From positions 3,644,001 to 3,708,000 of the forward strand of contig NZ_CP118607.1 in the NCBI RefSeq assembly GCF_028898945.1: a stretch of DNA of 64,000 nucleotides, given 5' to 3'. Of the stretch, positions 1 through 12,845 are shown piece after piece. Numbering within the stretch: the first letter of the stretch is position 1; each line of letters opens with the position of its first letter. The position numbers were made by a program, and so were the translations under genes. Source of the DNA: Pseudomonas sp. PSKL.D1 (lineage in GTDB: Bacteria; Pseudomonadota; Gammaproteobacteria; Pseudomonadales; Pseudomonadaceae). The notes below the pieces were generated by a model. The model searched no databases. It was not told the DNA's origin and saw nothing but the letters and a program-made list of their open reading frames with translations.

Positions 1-83
1 ACACCGCCCAGGGCCAGCATACTGATGTGTCGGGTTTTGAGTGCACGCTTGAGCCGGGGGTCATGCTCGGTCTGAATAGGCAT
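1..83 (-). CDS. amino-acid permease, N-terminus only (cut by window edge)
   Basis: Only the first 27 codons lie in the window. They read MPIQTEHDPRLKRALKTRHI followed by SMLALGGV. The pattern of a charged cytoplasmic tail, then RHI and an ALGG turn leading into the first membrane helix, is the usual start of AAT/APC-family amino-acid permeases (GABA permease, LysP, AroP type). An AAGGAG ribosome site lies just upstream of the ATG at 83. The substrate cannot be told from this fragment. Confidence 0.7.
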   Translation of the reverse strand, partial: MPIQTEHDPRLKRALKTRHISMLALGG

Positions 84-302
84 TGGTTGTCTCCTTGTTG
101 TTATTGGTAATCAACGCCGCCTGATCAGGAGGTTATGCAGGCGCGGGTGGGCTGAACATCGTGAAAGTGTCGATGCTCGGGGGCGTGGTTGTACAAATGT
201 ATGAGGATGGCGCCGGCTGCGTCGGTGTCCGCGGGGCGAGTCGGATTGATGAGAATGCGGTCGAGGCAGGAGAACTGACGTGCTCGAAGCTTGCACAGCG
301 CC

Positions 303-388
303 TGTAGGAGCGGCTTTAGCCGCGATCACCGGCAAAGCCGGTGCCATTTACCGCGGCGCCCGCCTCGCGGATGAATCCGCTCCTACAG
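303..388. repeat. REP element pair (inverted)
   Basis: Two inverted copies of the Pseudomonas REP unit, TGTAGGAGCGG...CCGCGA and TCGCGG...CCGCTCCTACA, sit tail to tail just downstream of the TonB receptor gene. A smaller hairpin (ACCGGCAAAGCCGGT) lies inside. The rest of the stretch 84-408 holds the permease leader and no convincing gene. The REP pair may also stop transcription from the receptor gene. Confidence 0.85.
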
Positions 389-408
389 GTATTGAGCTGA
401 AAGCCCCG

Positions 409-2946
409 TCAGTACGTGGCGCGCACGGTGACCATGAAGTTGCGCGGGTCGCCGTAGGTGTTGCCGTAGGTGGAGGTGCCTACGGTCTGGTAGTACTTCT
501 TGTCGAACAGGTTGTTGCCGTTGAGCGCGACGTTCCAGTGTTCGTCGATGCGGTAGTCGACCATCGCGTTCCAGATGGCATAACCGCTCTGCTGGTACTC
601 GAACGGCACGCTCGCCTGCACCACGTTGCCCTGGCTGTCAAAGGTCGCTGCGGTACCGCTGACCTTGGTCGCATTCTGGATGTCCACGCCGCCACCCACC
701 CGGAAGTCATTGAAAGCACCCGGCAGGCGGTAGGTGGTAAACAACTTGGCCATGTGTTTGGGCGTGACGGTGCTCAGTGCCGTGCCGGTGTCACGGTTCT
801 TGTTGAGGTTGAGGGTGTAGCTGGCCATCAGCATCCAGTCCGGCAGCACTTCACCGGAGATTTCCATGTCGATGCCCTTGCTGATCGTCTCGCCGCCGTT
901 GACGTAGCAGCAACTGCCACCGAACAGCACCGAGCTGGACGGGTAGCTCGGGTCGAGCACCGCCTGGTCTTCACGCTTGGTGTAGTAAAGCGCGATGCTG
1001 GTGTTGACCGCACCGCCGAACAGCTCGCCCTTGATGCCGGTTTCGTAAGTCTTGCCGGTCATAGGGTCCAGGGTGGAGCCCGATGACGCTGGCCCGGCCA
1101 GCAGGTTTTGCTGCGGCTTGAAGATTTCGGCGTAGCTGGCGTAGGCCGCCCACTCGTCGGTAAGGTCGTAGACGATGCCGCCGAAGGGGGTGACCTTGGT
1201 CGGCTCACGCATGTCGACCCGCGACTGCTGGGTCCAGACGGTGCCGGCAGCGTTGGCGGTCTGGTAGGTCTGGTCGAACTTGTAGCGCTGTACACGCGCC
1301 CCGAGGATCACGTGAAGCGGCTCGGCCACCTGCAGGCGCAGGCTTGAGTACAGGCCGTACTGGGTCTGGCTGTTGGGCTTGTAATCGCGGCTGACGATGG
1401 GCCGGGTACCCGGGTCGTCCCACGGCGTGGCGTTGGGGTCGAAGACATTGACCGTGCCGCCGGCCGTGGTGAAACGGCCAGTGCCCTGCCAGCGGCTGTC
1501 GATTTCCTGGTAGTCGCCACCCACCACCAGCCGGTGGTTCAGGCCGAACAGGCTGAAGTCACCCGACACGTTGGCGTCCCACAGGTTTTGCTCGCTCCAC
1601 TGGGTGATCCAGGTGCCGTAGCGGGTCACGCCGGTTCCGGTGACCGGGTTCACCGAGCCCAGGGTGGTGGCGTTGTTGGTTTCGATGGTGTCGTAGATGT
1701 TGGTGTAGCTGAAGTTCAGCTTCCAGTCGTCGTTCAGGCGGTGGTCGACCTTGGCGAAGTACTCGCGCGAAAACCCGTCGGCATACGCCCAGGTGGTGGA
1801 CAGCCCGGTGTGGCGTGGCAGCCCCAGGTCGGCACCGTTGCTGTAGCGTGGCAGGGCCGAGGCAGTGCCGGTTTCGTGCACTCTGTTGAAGCGCATGCCG
1901 GCGGTGAGCATGGTGTCGTCGGTGACATCGGCCTCCAGCACACCGTAGAACACCGGTTTGTCGGTGCCACGGTTGTCAACGAAGTATTGGCGGTCCTGGT
2001 AGGCCACGACCATGCGGCCACGCAGCTTGCCATCGAAACCCAGCGGGCCGGTTACGTCGACTTCGCTGCGGTAGTTGTCCCAGCTGCCTGCCGACGCGGT
2101 GAACTTGAGTTGATAGAAGTCCAGCGGGCGTTTGCGCACCAGGTTGATGATGCCGCCAGGGTCGCCGGTGCCGCCGAACAGCGCACTCGAACCGCGCAGT
2201 ACTTCAACATGGTCAAACTCGGCCATGTCGTAGATGTTGGAGGAATAGAAGCTGCCAGCAGTGGTGCCCAACGCCATCGGCGCGGCACCGTCGAGCTGGA
2301 TGTTCTGGATCGGGAAGCCGCGCGAATAGAAGTCCTGAATGCGGAATGTGGCGCTTTGCACGGTCACACCCGGCACCGCTTTCATCGCATCGTTGATGTC
2401 GGTGATCTGGCGGTCTTCGATCAGCTGGCGGGTGACGACCGATACCGACTGCGGGGTTTCCTTCAACGAAGTCGGGCTTTTGGAGCCGACGCTGGTCAGG
2501 CCCGGGGTGTAGGAGCCGGTGTTTTCGGTGGCCTGACCCATGCCTTGGCCCATGATCGTGGTGGCGCCAAGCTCAAGCGCTGCGCCGGCATTGTCTTGGG
2601 GTGCCAGCACCAGCTGGTAGCGGTCACCCGAGCGCTGGGCCGCAAGGCCGCTGCCTGTCAGCATCAGGTCCAATGCCTCTTGTGCGCTGAACTGGCCCTG
2701 CACCGCGTGGCTGTGGCGGTCACGGGTAAGGTTGGCATCGGCGGCCAGCAGCAGGCCGGTTTGCGCGGCCAGTGCATTGAGCTGGCGGGCCAGCGGGCCG
2801 GCGGGTATGTCGAACGCCTGGCGTTGGGCTTCGCTGGCAACCGCGACACTGGGGGCCATCAGTGGCGCAGCGGTGCCCAGGCTCAGGGCAATGGCGAGCA
2901 ACAGCGGGATCGGCTGGCTTGGAACGTGTTTGTGTTGGCTGGGCAT
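409..2946 (-). CDS. TonB-dependent siderophore receptor with signalling domain
   Basis: This 845-residue outer-membrane receptor imports a ferric siderophore using TonB energy. A signal peptide ends near VAVASEA (about residue 38). A secretin/TonB short N-terminal domain follows at about 40-115 (FDIPAGPLARQLNALAAQTG), the hallmark of receptors that signal to a FecR/FecI pair. A plug domain (KETPQSVSVVTRQLIED, then NIQLDGA) and a long beta-barrel ending in FMVTVRATY complete it. An AAGGAG precedes the ATG. It is the last gene of a sigma-antisigma-receptor set, 92 bp after the FecR-like gene, so its promoter probably uses that sigma factor. A vicinal CC pair in a barrel loop (GGSCCYVNGG) is unusual. 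The siderophore is unknown; the family includes ferrichrome, ferrioxamine and pyoverdine receptors. Confidence 0.93.
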   Translation of the reverse strand: MPSQHKHVPSQPIPLLLAIALSLGTAAPLMAPSVAVASEAQRQAFDIPAGPLARQLNALAAQTGLLLAADANLTRDRHSHAVQGQFSAQEALDLMLTGSGLAAQRSGDRYQLVLAPQDNAGAALELGATTIMGQGMGQATENTGSYTPGLTSVGSKSPTSLKETPQSVSVVTRQLIEDRQITDINDAMKAVPGVTVQSATFRIQDFYSRGFPIQNIQLDGAAPMALGTTAGSFYSSNIYDMAEFDHVEVLRGSSALFGGTGDPGGIINLVRKRPLDFYQLKFTASAGSWDNYRSEVDVTGPLGFDGKLRGRMVVAYQDRQYFVDNRGTDKPVFYGVLEADVTDDTMLTAGMRFNRVHETGTASALPRYSNGADLGLPRHTGLSTTWAYADGFSREYFAKVDHRLNDDWKLNFSYTNIYDTIETNNATTLGSVNPVTGTGVTRYGTWITQWSEQNLWDANVSGDFSLFGLNHRLVVGGDYQEIDSRWQGTGRFTTAGGTVNVFDPNATPWDDPGTRPIVSRDYKPNSQTQYGLYSSLRLQVAEPLHVILGARVQRYKFDQTYQTANAAGTVWTQQSRVDMREPTKVTPFGGIVYDLTDEWAAYASYAEIFKPQQNLLAGPASSGSTLDPMTGKTYETGIKGELFGGAVNTSIALYYTKREDQAVLDPSYPSSSVLFGGSCCYVNGGETISKGIDMEISGEVLPDWMLMASYTLNLNKNRDTGTALSTVTPKHMAKLFTTYRLPGAFNDFRVGGGVDIQNATKVSGTAATFDSQGNVVQASVPFEYQQSGYAIWNAMVDYRIDEHWNVALNGNNLFDKKYYQTVGTSTYGNTYGDPRNFMVTVRATY

Positions 2947-3038
2947 TCCGGCTCCTTGGCGTCCGGTGATCAGGGGTGTTTCCTGTTAATCCGAAGCAGG
3001 ACAAAAAACCGGAACACCTCGCCGAACTTTTTTTGCCG

Positions 3039-4010
3039 CTAACGCGGCACCACGCTCACCCACCAGTCAAAACGCCGTTGCACGCGCACCGGCAGCACCT
3101 CTTCCAGTTGCGCCAGCGCCAGGTCCGTATCGGCCAACGGGAAGCTGCCCATCACCCGCAACCCGGCCACGCGCGGATCAACGCCCAGGTGGCCAGGGCG
3201 ATAGGCACCCAGTGCTTCGATGAACTGCGCCAGCGGCATGTCCTCGGCCAGCAGCAGGCCGCGGCTCCAGGCTTCGCGGCTGGCATCGGCCCGCGTTTGC
3301 GGGCCCGCGGCCTGGCTGTCGAAGGTAACCTGGTTGCCAGCCGGCACCGTAACGGTTTGCCCACTGGCCTGGCAGGTGATGCGCACAGCCCCCTCATACA
3401 CATTGAGCTGCGTGGCCGGGCCGCGCTCACGCACGCTGAAGCGTGTGCCCAGCGGCTGCAGCAGCCCTGCGCGGGTGTGCACCTGCAGTGGCCGTTGGTC
3501 GAGGTGGCCGGTTTCGATCAGCACTTCACCGGTGTACAGCACCAGCTCGCGGTGTGTGCCCTGCTCGTCCACATCCAGCGCGGTGGCGGTGTTGAGCCAC
3601 AACCGGGTGCCGTCGCTCAGCAGCTCCTGTCGGCGCTCACCCACTGCGGTGCGGTAACGCGCATGCCATGCGTAGAGGCTGCCCAGGCTGTCGTTGCGCC
3701 AACCCAGCCAACCCAACACACCAGCGCCGGCCAACAGGCCGAACTGGCTGAGCAGGCGACGGCGCGTTTGCTTGCCCGCCCGCAATCCGGCCAGGGCCTG
3801 ATGGGCAGCAGGGCCTTGCTCGCGCAACCCGCCGAAGCGCTGGCTCACGCGCTCGACATAACCCCAGGCCTGGCACTGTGCGTCGCCTTGCGCCAGCCAT
3901 TGCTGCCATTGAGCGTGCAATTTGGCATCAGTGGGTGCGGCCTGCAGGCGGGCAAACCACTGTGCCGCGCATTCCAGTGTGGCGTGGTCGAAACCCGCCT
4001 GTTGGCTCAC
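3039..4010 (-). CDS. FecR-family anti-sigma factor
   Basis: This 323-residue inner-membrane regulator passes the receptor signal to the ECF sigma factor. An N-terminal cytoplasmic DUF4880-type part (residues 8-60, with AAQWFARLQA) is followed by one membrane helix (about 92-107, FGLLAGAGVLGWLGW) and a periplasmic FecR domain (about 115-240, with LYTGEVLIETGH and GTRFSVRE). The GTG start overlaps the sigma-factor stop by four bases (GTGA), which implies translational coupling. The family holds its sigma factor inactive, or partly activates it, until the loaded receptor contacts the periplasmic end. Confidence 0.93.
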   Translation of the reverse strand: MSQQAGFDHATLECAAQWFARLQAAPTDAKLHAQWQQWLAQGDAQCQAWGYVERVSQRFGGLREQGPAAHQALAGLRAGKQTRRRLLSQFGLLAGAGVLGWLGWRNDSLGSLYAWHARYRTAVGERRQELLSDGTRLWLNTATALDVDEQGTHRELVLYTGEVLIETGHLDQRPLQVHTRAGLLQPLGTRFSVRERGPATQLNVYEGAVRITCQASGQTVTVPAGNQVTFDSQAAGPQTRADASREAWSRGLLLAEDMPLAQFIEALGAYRPGHLGVDPRVAGLRVMGSFPLADTDLALAQLEEVLPVRVQRRFDWWVSVVPR

Positions 4011-4540
4011 ACCAGCACCCCGTCCAGCTCGGCTTCAAGCAGGGCGCATTTGAACATCGCCTGGGCGATGTACTTGGTCACCGTACGCACCGAAACGCCC
4101 ATCACCTCGCCGATTTCGCGGTAGCCCATGCCGTGCAGTTGCGACAGGCTGAAGGCCTGGGCCACTTTGGGCGGCAGGCGCTCGAGCATGTCCTGCAACT
4201 GGCCGAGGGTTTCGAGGATGATGGCCTGGTGCTCGGCAGATGGCCAATGGCTCTCGGGCACCAGAGCCAAGGCTTCGGCCCAGGCCGTGTGCAATTGCCT
4301 GCGGCGCCAGAAGTCGACGCACAGGTGCAGGGACGTACGGCTCAGGTACGCCCTGGCGTGTTCATCGCTGTCGAACTCGCGTGGCTTGGCCAGCAGCCGC
4401 ACGAAAACGTCCTGGGCCAGTTCCGCCGCGTCGCTGGCGTTACCCAGGCGGCGGGCGATCCATTGCTGGACCCAGCTGTGGTTGTCCACGTAGAGGCTTG
4501 CCACTTTGGCACGATAGGCACAGGCGATGGATTGGGTCAT
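4007..4540 (-). CDS. FecI-type ECF sigma factor (iron starvation)
   Basis: A 177-residue ECF sigma factor. Region 2 (YRAKVASLYVDNHSWVQQWI ... DAAELAQDVFVRLL) and region 4 (LERLPPKVAQAFSLSQLHG, then YREIGEVMGVSVRTVTKYI) are both clear. I chose the ATG at 4540 because family members start with a short lead such as MTQS. An upstream in-frame GTG at 4588 would add 16 residues of unlikely sequence overlapping the candidate Fur box. It is the first gene of a sigma-FecR-receptor set and presumably transcribes the receptor gene when the matching ferric siderophore is bound. Confidence 0.92.
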   Translation of the reverse strand: MTQSIACAYRAKVASLYVDNHSWVQQWIARRLGNASDAAELAQDVFVRLLAKPREFDSDEHARAYLSRTSLHLCVDFWRRRQLHTAWAEALALVPESHWPSAEHQAIILETLGQLQDMLERLPPKVAQAFSLSQLHGMGYREIGEVMGVSVRTVTKYIAQAMFKCALLEAELDGVLV

Positions 4541-4567
4541 GGGAGGCCGGGCTAAAGTGATTGGTTC

Positions 4568-4586
4568 GCAAATGCGAATTTTTATC
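4568..4586 (-). promoter_or_regulatory. candidate Fur box upstream of the FecI-type gene
   Basis: Read on the minus strand the site is GATAAAAATTCGCATTTGC. It matches the classical 19-bp Fur consensus GATAATGATAATCATTATC at 12 of 19 positions by hand count, including both ends. It sits 28-46 bases upstream of the chosen start, where an iron-repressed promoter is expected for this family. Confidence 0.5.
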
Positions 4587-4629
4587 ACGATAATTCATCC
4601 GGCCTCGCCTGGGCAACCATGGGTGCAAT

Positions 4630-9004
<4,375 letters not shown>

Positions 9005-9045
9005 GGGGGTTCCTGTGTGTTTAGGGTTGTTGCCGGGGCCAACGC

Positions 9046-10254
9046 CTATTGCTCGCCGTACATCCGCTCGACCTGCGCGCGGGCATCGGTCGCCGAGGCC
9101 AGCGCCTCGAGGTACAACCCGCGCGCCTCGATCAAGGTGCGCTGGGCATCGAGCACGTCGAGGAAGGCAAACTTGCCCATCTCGAAGCCACGGGTAGCGG
9201 TGTCCACAGCCTGCTGCGCCGCGGGCAGTATCGTGCGGTCATAGGCGTCCACTTCCTGCATGGCGGTGTGCCATTGGCTGACGGCGCTGCGGGTTTCGCT
9301 GCGCAGGCGCAGCTCCACCGCGTTACGCAGGTCGCGGGCCTGGTCAGCGCGGCGGGCGGCAGCCAGCACGTTGCCCTGGTTGCGGTCGAACAGCGGCAGG
9401 GGCATGGACAACCCGACCACGTTGACCCGCTCGCGGTCTTCGCGGCTGTACTGGCTGCCAACGCTGACCGTCAGGTTGGGGATGCGTTGGGACTTCTCCG
9501 AGCCCAAGGCGGCGTCACCCTGTTCGATCCGGGCGGCGGCCAGGCGCCATTCGACGGTCTGCTCGACCTTGGCCAGCAAGGCTTCGGCGCTGGGTGCGGT
9601 ACCGGGCGACAGGTCAGTGGCCTGCAACTGGTCAAAGCTCGCCAGCGGGCTGCCGGTCAGCCGGGCCAACGCCTGATAGGCGACCGTGCGCTGGGTGTTG
9701 GCACGGCGCACTTCGGCTTGGGCCTGAGCCAACTGCACTTGGGCGCGCGTGGCCTCAACCGGCGAAGACTGACCTGCCGTCACGCGGCCTTGCACCACCT
9801 GCAGGCCACGTTCGGTCAACGCCTGGGATTGCCGGGCCAGCTCCAGTGCGGTCTGCGCCCGCAAGGCCGCGTGGAAGGCCTGCACCACCTCGGCGCGCAG
9901 GCCGTTGCGTTGGCGCTCCAGCTCCAATTGCGCGATGGCCTGGCCGCGCTCGGCCAGGTCAATGCGGGCGCCGCGCTTGCCACCCAGCTCCAGCGGCTGG
10001 CTGAGGGTGACCGTGGTGGTGCTGGTATCGCGGCGGGTGTCCTCCACTTCCCAGGACAATTCCGGGTTGGGTATCAGCCCAGCCTGGCGCCGGTCGCCCT
10101 CGGCGATGCCGATTTCGCGCCCGGCGGCGGCCAGTTCAGGGTTGTTGGCCAACGCAGCGCTGAGCGCCTCGGGCAGGCTCAGGCCCTGCCCGGCCGTGGC
10201 GCTGGTAGCCGTCAGCAGCAGGCAGAGCAAGGCAAACTTGCGGGGGGTGGGCAC
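9046..10254 (-). CDS. czcC: outer-membrane efflux channel, CzcC family
   Basis: This 402-residue TolC-like protein is the outer-membrane exit of the czcCBA exporter. A signal peptide (cut near SATAGQG, residue 21) precedes two outer-membrane-efflux repeats: LPEALSAALANNPELAAAGREI and, later, RIEQGDAALGSEKSQRIPNL with long helices. The motif QPLELGGKRGARI is typical of CzcC/CusC-like channels. It is the first gene of the operon and is preceded by a perfect palindrome at 10327-10344. Confidence 0.9.
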   Translation of the reverse strand: MPTPRKFALLCLLLTATSATAGQGLSLPEALSAALANNPELAAAGREIGIAEGDRRQAGLIPNPELSWEVEDTRRDTSTTTVTLSQPLELGGKRGARIDLAERGQAIAQLELERQRNGLRAEVVQAFHAALRAQTALELARQSQALTERGLQVVQGRVTAGQSSPVEATRAQVQLAQAQAEVRRANTQRTVAYQALARLTGSPLASFDQLQATDLSPGTAPSAEALLAKVEQTVEWRLAAARIEQGDAALGSEKSQRIPNLTVSVGSQYSREDRERVNVVGLSMPLPLFDRNQGNVLAAARRADQARDLRNAVELRLRSETRSAVSQWHTAMQEVDAYDRTILPAAQQAVDTATRGFEMGKFAFLDVLDAQRTLIEARGLYLEALASATDARAQVERMYGEQ

Positions 10255-10326
10255 TTCGGAAATCCTCGTCGACGAGCGTTCGCGAGGGACTGTAGGCAGG
10301 CGTGCTTATCGCCTCGGTGGCACCCA

Positions 10327-10344
10327 CATTACAATTTTGTAATG
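10327..10344. promoter_or_regulatory. perfect palindrome upstream of czcC, candidate metal-regulator operator
   Basis: The sequence CATTACAA-TT-TTGTAATG is a perfect inverted repeat with 8-base arms, 73-90 bases upstream of the czcC start. ATTACA/TGTAAT palindromes are bound by OmpR-family metal regulators of the CopR/CzcR kind in Pseudomonas. No such regulator gene is next to the operon here. The site also lies about 107 bases upstream of aroQ, in the divergent intergenic region. Confidence 0.6.
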
Positions 10345-10450
10345 TCCGGTAATCGCCCACTATTGCCCGTGCGACAACCCGTTCAATTGACGAAACTAAC
10401 CGGTTGGTACAAACATAGGCGCATCCAACAACAACAAAGCGATTATCGCC

Positions 10451-10900
10451 ATGAAGCCCCTTGTTCTCGTGCTCAACGGCCCAAACCTGAACCTGCTCGG
10501 CACCCGCGAACCGGCGCAGTACGGCCACGAAACCCTCGCCGACCTCGCCCAGGGCTGCGCTGACGCTGCCCATGCGCAGGGCCTGGAAATCGAATTTCGC
10601 CAGACCAACCATGAAGGCGAGCTGATCGACTGGATCCACGGCGCCCGCAACCGCTGCGCCGGCATCGTGATCAACCCCGGCGCCTGGACCCACACTTCGG
10701 TGGCCATCCGCGACGCCCTGGTGGCCAGCGAGTTGCCCGTCATCGAAGTGCACCTGTCCAACGTGCACAAACGCGAACCCTTCCGCCACCTGTCGTTCGT
10801 CTCGTCCATTGCCGTGGGCGTGATCTGCGGCCTGGGCAGCCATGGCTACCGCATGGCCCTGGCCCACTTCGCCGACCTGTTCCGGGAGCACGCCGCATGA
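10451..10900 (+). CDS. aroQ: type II 3-dehydroquinate dehydratase
   Basis: A 149-residue enzyme that interconverts 3-dehydroquinate and 3-dehydroshikimate. Family motifs are complete: [18 protein letters not shown] with catalytic Y24, NPGAWTHTS (about 75-83) and EVHLSN with catalytic H101. The length is exactly that of the dodecameric type II enzymes. It overlaps the following dehydrogenase gene by four bases (ATGA). That pairing suggests quinate/shikimate catabolism rather than aromatic biosynthesis, so this is probably a second copy in the genome. Confidence 0.95.
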   Translation: MKPLVLVLNGPNLNLLGTREPAQYGHETLADLAQGCADAAHAQGLEIEFRQTNHEGELIDWIHGARNRCAGIVINPGAWTHTSVAIRDALVASELPVIEVHLSNVHKREPFRHLSFVSSIAVGVICGLGSHGYRMALAHFADLFREHAA

Positions 10901-11745
10901 GCCAGCCTGCCATCCTCGCCGGCCTGATCGGCCGTGGTATCCAGCTGTCCCGCACCCCGGCACTGCATGAGCATGAGGGCGATGCCCAAGCCATGCGCTA
11001 CCTGTACCGGCTGATCGATGCCGACCAACTGCAACTGGACGACAGTGCCCTGCCCCAGCTGCTGGATGCCGCGCAGCACACCGGCTTTACCGGTTTGAAC
11101 ATCACCTATCCGTTCAAGCAGGCAATCCTGCCGCTGCTTGATGAGCTGTCGGACGAAGCGCGCGGTATTGGCGCGGTGAACACCGTGGTGCTCAAGGACG
11201 GCAAGCGGGTGGGCCACAACACCGACTGCCTGGGCTTTGCCGAAGGCCTGCGCCGGGGCCTGCCGGACGTGGCACGGCGCAAGGTGGTGCAGATGGGCGC
11301 CGGTGGTGCCGGTTCGGCAGTCGCGCATGCCTTGTTGAGCGAAGGCGTGGAGCAACTGGTGCTATTCGAAGTGGATGCCGCGCGAGCCCAGGCCTTGATG
11401 GACAACCTCAATGGACATTTCGGCGCAGGCCGGGCGGTGGTGGGTTCGGACCTGGCCAGCGAAGTGGCGGCGGCAGATGGCTTGGTGAACACCACGCCGG
11501 TCGGCATGGCCAAGCTGCCCGGCACACCGCTGCCGGTGGCGCTGCTGCACACGGGTCTGTGGGTGGCGGAAATCATCTACTTCCCGCTGGAAACCGAGCT
11601 GCTGCGCGCGGCACGGGCGCTGGGTTGCCGTACGCTGGATGGCAGCAACATGGCGGTGTTCCAGGCGGTGAAGGCGTTTGAGTTGTTCAGCGGGTACAAG
11701 GCGGATGCGGGGCGGATGCAGGCGCATTTTGCCAGTTTTGCCTGA
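10897..11745 (+). CDS. shikimate/quinate dehydrogenase, probably NAD-linked
   Basis: A 282-residue member of the AroE family. Substrate-site residues are visible: LSRTPALHE near residue 20, the catalytic Lys in ITYPFK, and the Asp in NTDCLGF. The nucleotide-binding loop GAGGAG is followed by LFEVDAARA. The acidic residues there, in place of the usual Asn-Arg-Thr, point to NAD rather than NADP. NAD-linked paralogues such as QsuD and YdiB oxidise quinate or shikimate for growth. Coupling to aroQ supports a catabolic role. The main biosynthetic AroE should lie elsewhere. Confidence 0.87.
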   Translation: MSQPAILAGLIGRGIQLSRTPALHEHEGDAQAMRYLYRLIDADQLQLDDSALPQLLDAAQHTGFTGLNITYPFKQAILPLLDELSDEARGIGAVNTVVLKDGKRVGHNTDCLGFAEGLRRGLPDVARRKVVQMGAGGAGSAVAHALLSEGVEQLVLFEVDAARAQALMDNLNGHFGAGRAVVGSDLASEVAAADGLVNTTPVGMAKLPGTPLPVALLHTGLWVAEIIYFPLETELLRAARALGCRTLDGSNMAVFQAVKAFELFSGYKADAGRMQAHFASFA

Positions 11746-11763
11746 TAGACCGAGTGGGCTTCA

Positions 11764-11814
11764 TCGCGGATAAATCCGCTCCTACAACCGCTGTAGGAGC
11801 GGATTTATCCGCGA
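11764..11814. repeat. perfect inverted REP pair, likely bidirectional stop
   Basis: Two 23-base arms (TCGCGGATAAATCCGCTCCTACA and its exact complement) are separated by five bases. The element lies 18 bp after the dehydrogenase stop and 14 bp before the convergent thioredoxin-like gene ends. It could form a strong hairpin on both strands. Confidence 0.85.
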
Positions 11815-11828
11815 GAAGGCGGCACAGG

Positions 11829-12362
11829 TCACCCCTTCTCACCCAGCAACTCCTGAATCACCTTCTCCTGCCCCGCATAATCCCCCTCGCCAAAGTGCAC
11901 ATGCCGCACCTGCCCCTGCCGGTCGACAAAATAATGCGCCGGCCAGAACTGGTTGCCCCAGGCATTCCACACCGCGTAGTCGTTATCCACCGCAACCGGG
12001 TAGCCAATGCCCAGGCTGGCCACCTTGTGTTTCAACTGCCCCACATCATGCTCGTAGTCGTACTCCGGGGTATGCACCCCCACCACCACCAGCCCCTGGT
12101 CGGCGTAGCGCCGGGCCCACTCATTCACATGCGGCAGGCTGCGTTTGCAGTTGATGCAGTCCCACGTCCAGAAGTCCACCAACACCACCTTGCCCTTGAG
12201 CTCCGGTGCATCCAGCGGCGGTGAATTGATCCACTCACTGGCGCCCGACAGCGCAGGCATGGGGCCGTAGCTGTCGCGGGCCATCAAGTGGCCGGCCAGG
12301 CCCAGGCCTACCAGCGCCAGGGCCACGCCGCCTGCTTTGAGCAGCCGCCGATCAATTGTCAT
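11829..12362 (-). CDS. membrane-anchored thioredoxin-like protein (TlpA/redoxin)
   Basis: A 177-residue periplasmic thiol-disulfide protein. An N-terminal helix (about 9-27) acts as signal anchor. The thioredoxin fold follows with the active site WDCINC (C69, C72), the cis-proline region WPAHYFVDRQGQV, and the pattern DNDYAVWNAWGNQFWP seen in the DipZ C-terminal/redoxin family. The start overlaps the end of the DUF2790 gene by 11 bases, so the two are cotranscribed and probably coupled. The reaction partner is unknown. Confidence 0.83.
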   Translation of the reverse strand: MTIDRRLLKAGGVALALVGLGLAGHLMARDSYGPMPALSGASEWINSPPLDAPELKGKVVLVDFWTWDCINCKRSLPHVNEWARRYADQGLVVVGVHTPEYDYEHDVGQLKHKVASLGIGYPVAVDNDYAVWNAWGNQFWPAHYFVDRQGQVRHVHFGEGDYAGQEKVIQELLGEKG

Positions 12363-12627
12363 GGCAACCGCCGGTGGCGTAGGTACGGTACTGCACCGAT
12401 TCGGTCTGGCCGCTGGAGTCCAGGTAAGTCATGCGGGTGTTGACCACCCCGCAGGCGTTGCTTTGGTCGTCTTTCACCGACAGCACCTTTTTGACGTCCA
12501 GGTGGTCACCGTAGCGGTACTGCATCGCGCTGCCGTCCTGCATGGGCATGGTGCTGGCCTGTGCGGCGATGGTGCCGAAGCTCAGCATGGCAAACAGGCT
12601 GGCGGTGGCGAGGGTTTTGACGTTCAT
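12352..12627 (-). CDS. DUF2790 small periplasmic protein
   Basis: A 91-residue exported protein of the Pseudomonas-typical DUF2790 family. A signal peptide ends at AQAS (about residue 24). The family pattern follows: YGDHLDVKKVLS, CGVVNTRMTYLDS and a C-terminal YATGGCHDN. Two Cys residues could form a disulfide, which makes sense next to a thioredoxin-like gene that it overlaps. The start at 12627 has an AGGAGA ribosome site. The molecular role of the family is not known to me. Confidence 0.8.
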   Translation of the reverse strand: MNVKTLATASLFAMLSFGTIAAQASTMPMQDGSAMQYRYGDHLDVKKVLSVKDDQSNACGVVNTRMTYLDSSGQTESVQYRTYATGGCHDN

Positions 12628-12742
12628 GGCATCTCTCCTGTGCATCTTCAGTGGGTGGGAAGGTTTGCTTCCCGGTCGAGAGCCATTTCACGCCTGGCAG
12701 GTATCGCGCATGTGTCGCCCAAACCTGTGATCTGCTTCCTCC

Positions 12743-12767
12743 TGTATCTGTATCCACGCCAGATACA
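12743..12767. promoter_or_regulatory. inverted repeat between DUF2790 gene and response-regulator gene
   Basis: TGTATCTG, nine bases, then CAGATACA: perfect 8-base arms midway in the divergent intergenic region 12628-12845. It is a plausible operator for the OmpR-type regulator encoded just downstream, acting on either or both directions. This is inference from position and symmetry only. Confidence 0.45.
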
Positions 12768-12845
12768 CTGCAATACAAACCCCGGCAGGCAAGCCACCTT
12801 GCGCTCTGTACACTGCGCCCATTCCCCTTGCACAGGACCCCAGCA

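Noticed and set aside
111..347. 78-codon frame on the minus strand in the first intergenic region
   Set aside because: It reads through a REP element, is rich in Arg, Pro and Ser, and has no ribosome site.
1534..3042. 502-codon open frame on the plus strand
   Set aside because: It is antisense to the TonB receptor gene, which has signal peptide, signalling domain, plug and barrel in order.
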